Shown here: one piece after another, positions 1 through 5,959 of the stretch
Numbering within the stretch: position 1 is the stretch's first letter
Layout: each line of letters opens with the position of its first letter
Assembly: GCA_937983495.1 (NCBI GenBank)
Contig: CALKAA010000368.1
Location: 1-5,959 of the forward strand
DNA from: an uncultured Gemmobacter sp.
GTDB taxonomy: Bacteria > Pseudomonadota > Alphaproteobacteria > Rhodobacterales > Rhodobacteraceae
Length of the DNA stretch: 5,959 bases
Reading direction: 5' to 3'
Notes under the pieces: model-generated
Database searches by the model: none
The model's input: only the letters and a program-made list of their open reading frames with translations
What the model was told of the DNA's origin: nothing
Translations under genes and position numbers: made by a program

Positions 1-15
1 TGGACCAAGATGAAT

Positions 16-20
16 GAGGG
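16..20 (+). promoter_or_regulatory. Ribosome binding site deciding the glgA start
   Basis: GAGGG lies 7 bases before the ATG at 28. The ATG at 10, in the same frame, has only nine bases of window in front of it and no purine-rich site in them. This supports ATG 28 as the translation start, as does the protein family, whose members begin only a few residues before the conserved start of the Rossmann-like fold. Confidence 0.6.
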
Positions 21-27
21 CAAGGGC

Positions 28-1452
28 ATGAAGCGGGTGTTGTCGGTCGCGTCGGAATGCGTGCCTCTGGTCAAGACCGGGGGCCTGGCGGATGTGGTGG
101 GGGCGCTGCCGGGAGCCTTGGCCGGGCAGGGCTGGGAGATGCGGGTCTTGATGCCCGCCTATCGCAGCTTGCGGCCCCGGTGCAGCGATTGGCCCGAGGT
201 GTTCGTTGAGGACGATCTGTTTGGCGGGCGCGGCGTGGTGCGGGCGGGCGAGGTGGACGGGGTGGCGATGCTGCTGCTCGATGCGCCGCATCTCTTTGAT
301 CGCGAGGGCGGGCCTTACAACGTGTCGGGGGCCGATTGGCCCGACAATCCGCAGCGCTTTGCCGCGCTGTCCTGGGTGGCGGCGAAGATCGCGCGCTTTG
401 GTCTGGCCGATGGCTGGCGCCCGCAGGTGTTGCATGCGCATGACTGGCAGGCGGGCTTTGCCCCGGCCTATCTGGCCTTTGGCGGCCCGCGCGATGTGGC
501 CACCGTCATCACCATTCACAACATCGCTTTTCAGGGCTGGGCCCCGGTGCAGATGCTGGAAGAGCTGCGCCTGCCGCGGCACGAATTCCACCCCGCCTCG
601 CTGGAATATTACGGCGGTCTGTCCAGTCTGAAGGCCGCGATGGTGACGGCGGACAAGATCACCACGGTTTCGCCCTCTTACGCGGCTGAATTGATGCGCC
701 CCGAGTTCGGCCTTGGCCTGCAAGGGCTGATCGAGGCGCGGGCGGCGGATGTGGCGGGGATTCTCAACGGGGTGGACGAGGCCGTCTGGAACCCGGAGGC
801 CGAGGAAACCCCCTATTCGGCCAAAAAACCGAAGGGCAAGACGCAGGCGCGCGCGGCGCTGTGTGCGGAATACGGGCTGGAGGTGCCGGGGCCGCTGGCT
901 ATCGTGGTCAGCCGCCTGACCGATCAGAAGGGCATGGACCTGCTGCCCGAGGTGCTGCCCGATTTCATCGAAGCCGGTGGCGGGTTGGTGCTGCTGGGCT
1001 CTGGCGATCCGGCGCTGGAGGCGGCGATGCAGGGGCTGGCTGAACGCTTCCCCGGCCGCGTCGGCGTGACCATTGGCTATGACGAAGCACTGAGCCACCG
1101 CATGTTCGCGGGTGCCGATGCGGTGCTGGTGCCTTCGCGCTTTGAACCCTGCGGCCTGACCCAGATGTATGGGCTGCGCTATGGCACGGTGCCCGTGGTG
1201 GCCGCCGTGGGCGGGCTGGCCGATACGGTGATCCATGCCAACCCGGCCGCACTGGCGCAGGGCGTGGCCACAGGCCTGACCTTCACCCCCACCGATGCCC
1301 CCGCCTTTGCCGAGGCGCTGCGGCGGTTGGTGGCGCTGCATGGAGATCCGAAAACCTGGGCGCAGATCGTCAAACGCGCCATGGCGCAGCCCGTGGGCTG
1401 GGACGCCTCGGCCGCCGCCTATGCCCGGCTTTATGAAAGCATCCTGCGGTGA
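28..1452 (+). CDS. glgA: Glycogen synthase GlgA (ADP-glucose type, GT5)
   Basis: This cytoplasmic enzyme transfers glucose from ADP-glucose to the non-reducing end of an alpha-1,4-glucan, the elongation step of bacterial glycogen synthesis. From ATG 28 the protein has 474 residues, close to the 477 of E. coli GlgA. Visible landmarks are the N-terminal ADP-glucose loop KTGGLADV (residues 16-23), HDWQ (138-141), TIHNIAFQG (from 162), SRLTDQKG with R296 and K301 (equivalent to E. coli R300 and K305), and SRFEPCGLTQ with E373 (equivalent to E. coli E377). Both halves of the GT-B fold are therefore present with their key residues. I preferred ATG 28 to the in-frame ATG at 10 because it has a ribosome binding site and gives the family-typical N-terminus. 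The end overlaps the start of glgX, implying one transcript and coupled translation. The family is certain; only the start codon is open. Confidence 0.97.
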   Translation: MKRVLSVASECVPLVKTGGLADVVGALPGALAGQGWEMRVLMPAYRSLRPRCSDWPEVFVEDDLFGGRGVVRAGEVDGVAMLLLDAPHLFDREGGPYNVSGADWPDNPQRFAALSWVAAKIARFGLADGWRPQVLHAHDWQAGFAPAYLAFGGPRDVATVITIHNIAFQGWAPVQMLEELRLPRHEFHPASLEYYGGLSSLKAAMVTADKITTVSPSYAAELMRPEFGLGLQGLIEARAADVAGILNGVDEAVWNPEAEETPYSAKKPKGKTQARAALCAEYGLEVPGPLAIVVSRLTDQKGMDLLPEVLPDFIEAGGGLVLLGSGDPALEAAMQGLAERFPGRVGVTIGYDEALSHRMFAGADAVLVPSRFEPCGLTQMYGLRYGTVPVVAAVGGLADTVIHANPAALAQGVATGLTFTPTDAPAFAEALRRLVALHGDPKTWAQIVKRAMAQPVGWDASAAAYARLYESILR

Positions 1453-3557
1453 TGATCGCGGCGCAAGGCAACTTGCCTGACCGTCTGGCGGGCCATGCGA
1501 TCAGCCCCGGCCGTCCCTGGCCGATGGGGGCGAATTTCGATGGCGAGGGGGTGAACTTCGCCCTGTTCTCGGCCCATGCCGAGCGGGTGGAGTTGTGTCT
1601 GTTTTCGCCCGATGGCCGTAAGGAATTGTGCCGTATCCCGCTGCGCGACCGGGATGGCGATATCTGGCATGTGCATGTCGGAGGCCTGACGCCCGGTTCA
1701 CTCTATGGCTACCGGGTTCATGGGCCTTACGCACCCGAAGGCGGCCATCGCTTCAACCCCCACAAGCTGCTGCTGGACCCCTATGCGCGCCAGCTTTCGG
1801 GGCGGTTGAAATGGTCGGATGCGATGATGGGCTACAAGGTGGGAAGCCCCCGCGCCGATCTGTCCTTTGACACCCGCGACAGCGCCTTTGCCGTGCCGAA
1901 ATCTGTGGTGGTGGACCCATCCTTCAACTGGGGGCCGGATCGTGCCCCGCGCACGCCCTTGCATGAAAGCGTGATCTACGAGGCCCATGTGAAGGGCCTG
2001 ACTGCGCTTCATCCCGGCGTGGAAAAGGGCTTGCGCGGGTCATATCTCGGCCTCGCCTCGGATGCGGTGCTGGATCATCTGGTGAAGCTGGGCATCACCG
2101 CGATCGAGCTTTTGCCGGTTCATGCCTTTCTGGATGACCGCTTTCTGGTGGCCAAGGGCCTGCGCAATTTCTGGGGTTATCAGACCCTTGGCTTTTTCGC
2201 GCCCGAGCCGCGCTATATGTCCAAGGGCGAGATCTGGGAATTTCAGACCATGGTCCGCCGCTTCCATGCGGCGGGGATCGAGGTCATTCTCGATGTGGTC
2301 TATAACCATTCCGGCGAGGGCGACGAGCTTGGCCCCACGCTCAGCTTCCGCGGCATCGACAATCGGAGCTATTACCGGCTGCGCGATGGCGGGCGCTATT
2401 ATGTGAACGATACCGGCACCGGCAACACGCTGAACCTGACGCATCCGATGGTGTTGCGCATGGTGATGGATAGCTTGCGCTACTGGGTCGAGGTGATGCA
2501 TGTCGATGGCTTCCGCTTTGATCTGGCCTCGGTGTTGGGGCGCGAGGCGCATGGCTTTGATCCCAATGGCGGGTTCTTTGATGCCGTGCGGCAAGACCCG
2601 GTTCTGGCGCGGGTGAAACTGATCGCCGAGCCATGGGACATCGGCCCCGGCGGCTATCAGTTGGGCAATTACCCCCATCCCTTTGCCGAATGGAACGACA
2701 AGTTCCGTGATGGTATCCGCCGCTTCTGGCGCGGCGATACCGGCATGGTGCCCGATCTGGCCAAGCGCCTGCTGGGCAGCGCCGAATTCTTTGATCGCGC
2801 GGGCCGCACCGCCTGTTCCACGGTGAATTTCATCACCGCCCATGATGGCTTCACGCTGGAGGATCTGGTGTCCTTCACCGTCAAGCGGAACTGGGCCAAT
2901 GGCGAGGAAAACCGCGACGGGCACGGCGACAACCATTCCGACAATATGGGGGTGGAGGGGCCGAGTGATGACCCCGCCATTCAGGCCGCACGGGGGCTGC
3001 GCAAGCGCAACCTCATGGCGACGCTGATGCTGGCCCAAGGTGTGCCCATGATCTTGGCGGGTGATGAGATCGGCAATTCGCAGGGCGGCAACAACAACGC
3101 CTATGCGCAGGATAACGAGATCGGTTGGGTCGATTGGGCGCGCGCCGATACACGGCTTGCGGCCTTCTTCGCCCGGCTGATTGCGCTGCGCAAGCAATAC
3201 CGCGTGCTGCGGCAGCGCCGCTTTCTGCATGGGCTGGAACGGGCCGTGGATGGCCTGCCCGATGTGATCTGGCGCAGGCCCGATGGCGAAACCCCGCGCC
3301 CCGAGGATTGGCACGATCCGAATTTCCGCTGTCTTTGCGTAGAGTTGCGGCGCGCGGCTGAAGGCGATTTGTCCGATGGGGAGGCCATTTTCGCGGTGTT
3401 CAACACTGGCGGCCCGGTTCGCCTTGCCTTGCCGCCCACTGCACAGCATTGGCAGCTTTTGCTTGACACCACCCGCCCCGAAGCGCCACCCGCTGCCGTA
3501 TCGGCTGCGCTGGAGGTGCCGGCGCAATCCGTTCTCGTTTTCGCTCCATCCGTGTGA
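1452..3557 (+). CDS. glgX: Glycogen debranching enzyme GlgX (isoamylase-type GH13)
   Basis: GlgX hydrolyses alpha-1,6 linkages, chiefly the short branches left after glycogen phosphorylase has trimmed the outer chains, releasing malto-oligosaccharides in the cytoplasm. The protein has 701 residues, somewhat longer than the 657 of E. coli GlgX. The N-terminal part (about 20-110, with GRPWPMGANFDGEGVNFALF) looks like a CBM48 domain. The GH13 barrel follows with all four conserved regions: DVVYNHS (from 281), DGFRFD with the nucleophile D357 and R355, AEPWD with the acid/base E393, and TAHDGF with H464 and D465. A C-terminal beta domain ends the protein. ATG 1452 shares one base with the glgA stop (TGATG). 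GTG 1449, directly before it in frame, would overlap by four bases and is equally possible. There is no clear Shine-Dalgarno sequence, so translation probably depends on ribosomes finishing glgA. A TreX-like or maltooligosyltrehalose trehalohydrolase role is less likely given the glg neighbours. Confidence 0.96.
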   Translation: MIAAQGNLPDRLAGHAISPGRPWPMGANFDGEGVNFALFSAHAERVELCLFSPDGRKELCRIPLRDRDGDIWHVHVGGLTPGSLYGYRVHGPYAPEGGHRFNPHKLLLDPYARQLSGRLKWSDAMMGYKVGSPRADLSFDTRDSAFAVPKSVVVDPSFNWGPDRAPRTPLHESVIYEAHVKGLTALHPGVEKGLRGSYLGLASDAVLDHLVKLGITAIELLPVHAFLDDRFLVAKGLRNFWGYQTLGFFAPEPRYMSKGEIWEFQTMVRRFHAAGIEVILDVVYNHSGEGDELGPTLSFRGIDNRSYYRLRDGGRYYVNDTGTGNTLNLTHPMVLRMVMDSLRYWVEVMHVDGFRFDLASVLGREAHGFDPNGGFFDAVRQDPVLARVKLIAEPWDIGPGGYQLGNYPHPFAEWNDKFRDGIRRFWRGDTGMVPDLAKRLLGSAEFFDRAGRTACSTVNFITAHDGFTLEDLVSFTVKRNWANGEENRDGHGDNHSDNMGVEGPSDDPAIQAARGLRKRNLMATLMLAQGVPMILAGDEIGNSQGGNNNAYAQDNEIGWVDWARADTRLAAFFARLIALRKQYRVLRQRRFLHGLERAVDGLPDVIWRRPDGETPRPEDWHDPNFRCLCVELRRAAEGDLSDGEAIFAVFNTGGPVRLALPPTAQHWQLLLDTTRPEAPPAAVSAALEVPAQSVLVFAPSV

Positions 3558-3560
3558 GGG
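3556..3560 (+). promoter_or_regulatory. Ribosome binding site of pgm, overlapping the glgX stop
   Basis: GAGGG (within TGAGGG) uses the last two bases of the glgX stop codon and sits only 3 bases before the pgm ATG, shorter than the usual 5-9. The packing suggests that ribosomes terminating on glgX help start pgm. Confidence 0.5.
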
Positions 3561-3563
3561 ACC

Positions 3564-5195
3564 ATGACCGCCTTGACCATCGCCACCCAACCCATTGCGG
3601 GGCAAAAGCCCGGAACCTCGGGTCTGCGCAAGAAAACGCCCGTGTTCATGGGGGCGCATTACCTTGAAAACTTTACGCAATCCATCTTTGATGCGATTGG
3701 CGGGGCGGCGGGCAAGACCTTCGTGTTGGGCGGCGACGGGCGCTATTTCAACGACCGCGCGGCGCAGATCATCCTGAAGATGGCGGCGGCCAATGGTGCG
3801 GCCAAGGTGATCGTGGGGCAGCATGCGGTTCTCTCAACACCGGCCGCCAGCCATTTGATCCGGCTCAATAAAACAGATGGCGGCATCATCATGTCGGCCA
3901 GCCATAATCCCGGCGGCCCCGAGGAAGATTTCGGCGTCAAGTTCAACATGCCCAATGGCGGCCCGGCCCCTGAGGCCGTGACCGAGGCGATGTATCAACG
4001 CACCACCGAGCTGACCGAATACCGCATCTCGGATGCGCCTGACATTGATCTGGGCCGCGTGGGCACCACGACGCTGGATGGTATGGCGGTAGAGGTGGTC
4101 GATAGCGTCACCGATTACGCCGCGCTGATGGAAACCCTGTTCGATTTCCCGGCGATCCGGGCGATGTTTGCAGGCGGGTTCACCATGCGTTTTGATGCGA
4201 TGTGTGCTGTAACTGGCCCATATGCCACGGAAATTCTGGAAAACCGTTTGGGTGCGGCCAAGGGCACTGTGACCCATGGCACGCCGCTGCCCGATTTCGG
4301 CGGCATGCACCCCGACCCGAACCCGACCTGGGCGCATGAGCTGATGGACGAGATGATGGGGCCAAATGCCCCCGATTTCGGCGCGGCCTCCGATGGTGAT
4401 GGCGACCGAAATATGGTGGTGGGGCGCGGCGTCTATGTCTCGCCCTCCGACAGCCTCGCCGTGCTGGCCGCCAATGCCCATCTGGCGCCTGGCTATGCGC
4501 GCGGTCTGGCCGGGGTTGCCCGCTCCATGCCCACTTCGGCGGCGGCGGACCGGGTGGCCGATGCGCTTGGCATTGGCAAGTTTGAAACCCCGACAGGCTG
4601 GAAATTCTTCGGCAATCTGCTGGATGCCGGCAAGGCCACGCTCTGCGGCGAGGAATCCTTCGGCACCGGATCGGATCATGTGCGCGAGAAGGACGGGCTT
4701 TGGGCTGTGCTTTTGTGGCTGAACATTCTGGCGGTGCGGCAGCAATCCGTGGCCGCGATCATGGCCGAACATTTCTCAAGATATGGCCGTAACTACTACA
4801 GCCGCCACGATTTTGAGGCGATTGCCACCGACCGCGCCGATGCCATGATGGCCGCCCTGCGCGCCAGCTTGCCTAGCCTTGCGGGCCAGGAGCTTGAGGG
4901 CATGACCATTCAGGACGCCGATGATTTCGCCTATACCGATCCGGTCGATGGCTCGGTTTCGGCAAAGCAGGGCGTGCGCATCCTGTTCTCTGATGGCTCG
5001 CGTATCGTCATGCGCCTGTCGGGCACCGGCACCGAGGGGGCCACGCTGCGGGTCTATCTGGAACGCTACACCCCCGGTCCCGGCGGTCTTGACCATGACC
5101 CGCAAGAGGCCCTTGCCCCGGTGATCCGTGCTGCGCATGCCCTTGCGCGCATCACAGAATTCACCGGCCGCAGCACGCCCAATGTCATCACCTGA
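3564..5195 (+). CDS. pgm: Alpha-D-glucose phosphoglucomutase (PGM1-like)
   Basis: Pgm interconverts glucose-1-phosphate and glucose-6-phosphate through a phosphoserine enzyme and a glucose-1,6-bisphosphate intermediate, with Mg2+. It links glycogen to central metabolism and also supplies glucose-1-phosphate for nucleotide sugars. The 543-residue protein has all four active-site loops. GTSGLRKK lies near the N-terminus. SASHNPGG carries the phospho-accepting S113. DGDGDRN has the metal ligands D277, D279 and D281. GEESFGTGSDHVREKDG starts at residue 362 and RLSGTGTEGATLRVY at 484 (sugar and phosphate binding). The sequence follows the animal PGM1/Agrobacterium Pgm subgroup rather than the E. 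coli Pgm subgroup: it lacks the long N-terminal lead of E. coli Pgm and has SASHNPGGPEEDFG rather than TPSHNPPEDGG. ATG 3564 follows glgX by 6 bases and places GTSGLR at the expected distance from the N-terminus. It is probably the last gene of the glg transcript, since a hairpin follows. Confidence 0.97.
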   Translation: MTALTIATQPIAGQKPGTSGLRKKTPVFMGAHYLENFTQSIFDAIGGAAGKTFVLGGDGRYFNDRAAQIILKMAAANGAAKVIVGQHAVLSTPAASHLIRLNKTDGGIIMSASHNPGGPEEDFGVKFNMPNGGPAPEAVTEAMYQRTTELTEYRISDAPDIDLGRVGTTTLDGMAVEVVDSVTDYAALMETLFDFPAIRAMFAGGFTMRFDAMCAVTGPYATEILENRLGAAKGTVTHGTPLPDFGGMHPDPNPTWAHELMDEMMGPNAPDFGAASDGDGDRNMVVGRGVYVSPSDSLAVLAANAHLAPGYARGLAGVARSMPTSAAADRVADALGIGKFETPTGWKFFGNLLDAGKATLCGEESFGTGSDHVREKDGLWAVLLWLNILAVRQQSVAAIMAEHFSRYGRNYYSRHDFEAIATDRADAMMAALRASLPSLAGQELEGMTIQDADDFAYTDPVDGSVSAKQGVRILFSDGSRIVMRLSGTGTEGATLRVYLERYTPGPGGLDHDPQEALAPVIRAAHALARITEFTGRSTPNVIT

Positions 5196-5202
5196 CCAAA
5201 AG

Positions 5203-5226
5203 CGGGGCAGGCATGTGCTTGCCCCG
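5203..5226. terminator. Strong GC hairpin after pgm, possible terminator
   Basis: CGGGGCAGGC (5203-5212) and GCTTGCCCCG (5217-5226) can form a 10-base-pair stem with one G-U pair and the tetraloop ATGT. It begins 7 bases after the pgm stop, where an operon terminator is expected. On the + strand no T-run follows (ACGGCAGCC), so termination there would be inefficient or need Rho. On the - strand the stem is followed, after one base, by TTTT (complement of 5198-5201), so it looks more like a classical terminator for transcription entering pgm from the right. It could also serve as a 3'-end stabiliser of the glg mRNA. Confidence 0.55.
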
Positions 5227-5248
5227 ACGGCAGCCCGCGGTCTAGACT
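5219..5248 (+). promoter_or_regulatory. Putative sigma-70 promoter of the response regulator gene
   Basis: TTGCCC (5219-5224) as -35 and TAGACT (5243-5248) as -10 are separated by 18 bases; each matches four of the six consensus positions. TAGACT-like -10 boxes are, in my experience, common in Rhodobacterales promoters. A start around 5254-5256 would leave a leader of about 22 bases that just contains the ribosome binding site. The -35 box lies in the 3' arm of the hairpin after pgm. The assignment is by eye only. Confidence 0.45.
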
Positions 5249-5261
5249 GTGCGGCAAACAG

Positions 5262-5271
5262 GGAGGGGAGG
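5262..5271 (+). promoter_or_regulatory. Tandem Shine-Dalgarno sequence before a TTG start
   Basis: Two back-to-back GGAGG motifs (5262-5266 and 5267-5271) lie 10 and 5 bases before the TTG at 5277. This unusually good site supports the TTG, since no ATG or GTG occurs in this frame between the pgm stop and the start of the receiver domain. Confidence 0.7.
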
Positions 5272-5276
5272 CCCGT

Positions 5277-5936
5277 TTGACCGCATCTTTCAACCGCGTC
5301 CTGATTGTGGACGATCATCCGTTGTTCTGTGACGCGCTCAGCCTCACGCTGCGCGCGCGTGCGGGTGTGGCGCAGGTCGAGGTCGCAGGCCGTCTGGAAA
5401 CCGCGTTGCAGCGGCTGGAACTGACCCCCGCCCCGGACCTGATCCTGTTCGACCTGAACCTGCCCGATGTCACCGGGATTGACGGGCTGATCCGGCTGCG
5501 GGCGGCGGCAGCGGATATTCCGGTGCTGGTGGTCTCATCGCTGGCAGATGACCGGGTGATTGCGGCGGCGCTGGCCACCGGGGCGCGCGGCTTTCTGCCC
5601 AAACACGCCCCGCGCGAGGATTTCACCGCCGCCCTTGCCGCGCTGGCGGCGGGCGAGGATTGGCTGCCCGAGGGGTTTGTCGCCCCCGACACCGCCACGC
5701 CCGAGGCGCTGGATCGCCTCGCAGCCCTCACCCGGCAACAGGCGCGTATCCTGCAATTGCTCTGTGCGGGGCGGCTGAACAAGCAGATCGCCTTTGACCT
5801 CTCGATTTCGGAGGCGACGGTGAAGGCCCATGTCACCGCCATTCTGCGCAAGCTGGGGGTGCAAAGCCGCACGCAAGCCGTGCTGCTGGCGCGGGGCGCG
5901 CGGTTCGAGGTCTTGATGCCGGATACCGGCGCATGA
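5277..5936 (+). CDS. Response regulator, NarL/LuxR family (REC + HTH)
   Basis: This is a two-component transcription regulator of 219 residues, the usual length for the family. The receiver domain (about 6-125) shows the acidic pair D12-D13, the phospho-acceptor D59 in LILFDLNLPDVTG, the switch serine at 87-88 (VVSS), and K109 in FLPKHA, so phosphorylation by a partner histidine kinase is expected. After a linker, the LuxR-type helix-turn-helix (about 150-206) reads LTRQQARILQLLCAGRLNKQIA and then SISEATVKAHVTAILRKLGV, typical of DNA binding as a dimer. The start is TTG: it follows a strong ribosome binding site and places the first receiver strand (RVLIVDDH) at residues 7-14. The gene has its own likely promoter and overlaps the next frame by four bases. 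The cognate kinase and targets are not visible. Related regulators control acetate, alcohol or other carbon use in proteobacteria, but I cannot assign this one, and its position next to pgm does not prove control of glycogen. Confidence 0.93.
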   Translation: MTASFNRVLIVDDHPLFCDALSLTLRARAGVAQVEVAGRLETALQRLELTPAPDLILFDLNLPDVTGIDGLIRLRAAAADIPVLVVSSLADDRVIAAALATGARGFLPKHAPREDFTAALAALAAGEDWLPEGFVAPDTATPEALDRLAALTRQQARILQLLCAGRLNKQIAFDLSISEATVKAHVTAILRKLGVQSRTQAVLLARGARFEVLMPDTGA

Positions 5937-5959
5937 TCCCCCGCGCCTGCACCGGCTTT
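5933..5959 (+). CDS. Start of a downstream gene, cut off by the window end
   Basis: An ATG at 5933 overlaps the regulator's TGA in the classic ATGA arrangement and opens a frame of nine codons (MIPRACTGF) to the last base. The four-base overlap is typical of translationally coupled genes, so the product may work with the regulator; a histidine kinase would be an obvious candidate, but nine residues identify nothing. No separate ribosome binding site is visible. It could be a chance ATG. Confidence 0.4.

Noticed and set aside
10..12. ATG at 10 as the glgA start
   Set aside because: It adds six residues (MNEGKG) not typical of GlgA and uses the GAGGG ribosome binding site of ATG 28 as coding sequence. 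With the upstream sequence missing it cannot be fully excluded.
3463..3468. Perfect TTGACA near the end of glgX that could be the -35 box of an internal pgm promoter
   Set aside because: Nothing resembling a -10 box is found 16-19 bases downstream; the region is CCGCCACC-like and GC-rich. It encodes part of the GlgX C-terminal domain, so the match is probably chance.
2040..3824. A 594-codon open frame on the - strand, antisense to glgX and the start of pgm
   Set aside because: It lies opposite a gene with complete GH13 motifs, and its translation is rich in H, R, G, A and Q with no recognisable motif. Long antisense frames are common in GC-rich DNA because G/C in third position of the real gene removes stops from the opposite strand.
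3834..4772. A 312-codon open frame on the - strand, antisense to pgm
   Set aside because: Same explanation: a low-information shadow opposite strongly conserved phosphoglucomutase motifs, with no domain visible.
4776..5318. A - strand frame spanning the pgm/regulator gap
   Set aside because: It covers the end of pgm and the start of the regulator in antisense, has no recognisable protein motif, and reads through the hairpin and promoter elements.

Overview
The window is GC-rich (roughly two-thirds G+C by eye) and almost entirely coding, with all genes on the + strand. Codon use strongly favours G or C in third position. The protein sequences match alphaproteobacterial types. The phosphoglucomutase closely resembles, from memory, the Agrobacterium Pgm, and the gene order glgA-glgX-pgm is the one I associate with Rhodobacter and its relatives. 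I therefore infer a chromosomal segment of an alphaproteobacterium, most likely a member of the Rhodobacterales. No database search was possible.

Layout. Positions 28-5195 hold three tightly packed glycogen genes: glgA (glycogen synthase), glgX (debranching enzyme) and pgm (phosphoglucomutase). glgA and glgX overlap, and glgX and pgm are 6 bases apart, so they very likely share one transcript. That transcript would start upstream of the window, probably with other glg genes such as glgC. An 81-base gap (5196-5276) follows pgm. It contains a strong GC hairpin, a plausible sigma-70 promoter whose -35 box lies in the hairpin's 3' arm, an imperfect dyad over the -10 box, and a doubled Shine-Dalgarno sequence. 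Then comes a TTG-started response regulator of the NarL/LuxR (REC plus HTH) family (5277-5936). Its stop codon overlaps (ATGA) the start of a further reading frame that runs off the window.

How the genes work together. Pgm interconverts glucose-6-phosphate and glucose-1-phosphate, the branch point between central metabolism and glycogen. GlgA extends alpha-1,4-glucan from ADP-glucose. GlgX removes the short alpha-1,6 branches left when phosphorylase degrades glycogen. Synthesis and breakdown are thus encoded together. The response regulator appears to be a separate transcription unit; nothing in the sequence shows that it controls the glycogen genes.

I found no evidence of a new system, mobile element, CRISPR array, RNA gene or repeat family. 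The most interesting part is the compact pgm/regulator boundary and the unassigned regulator with its coupled downstream gene.
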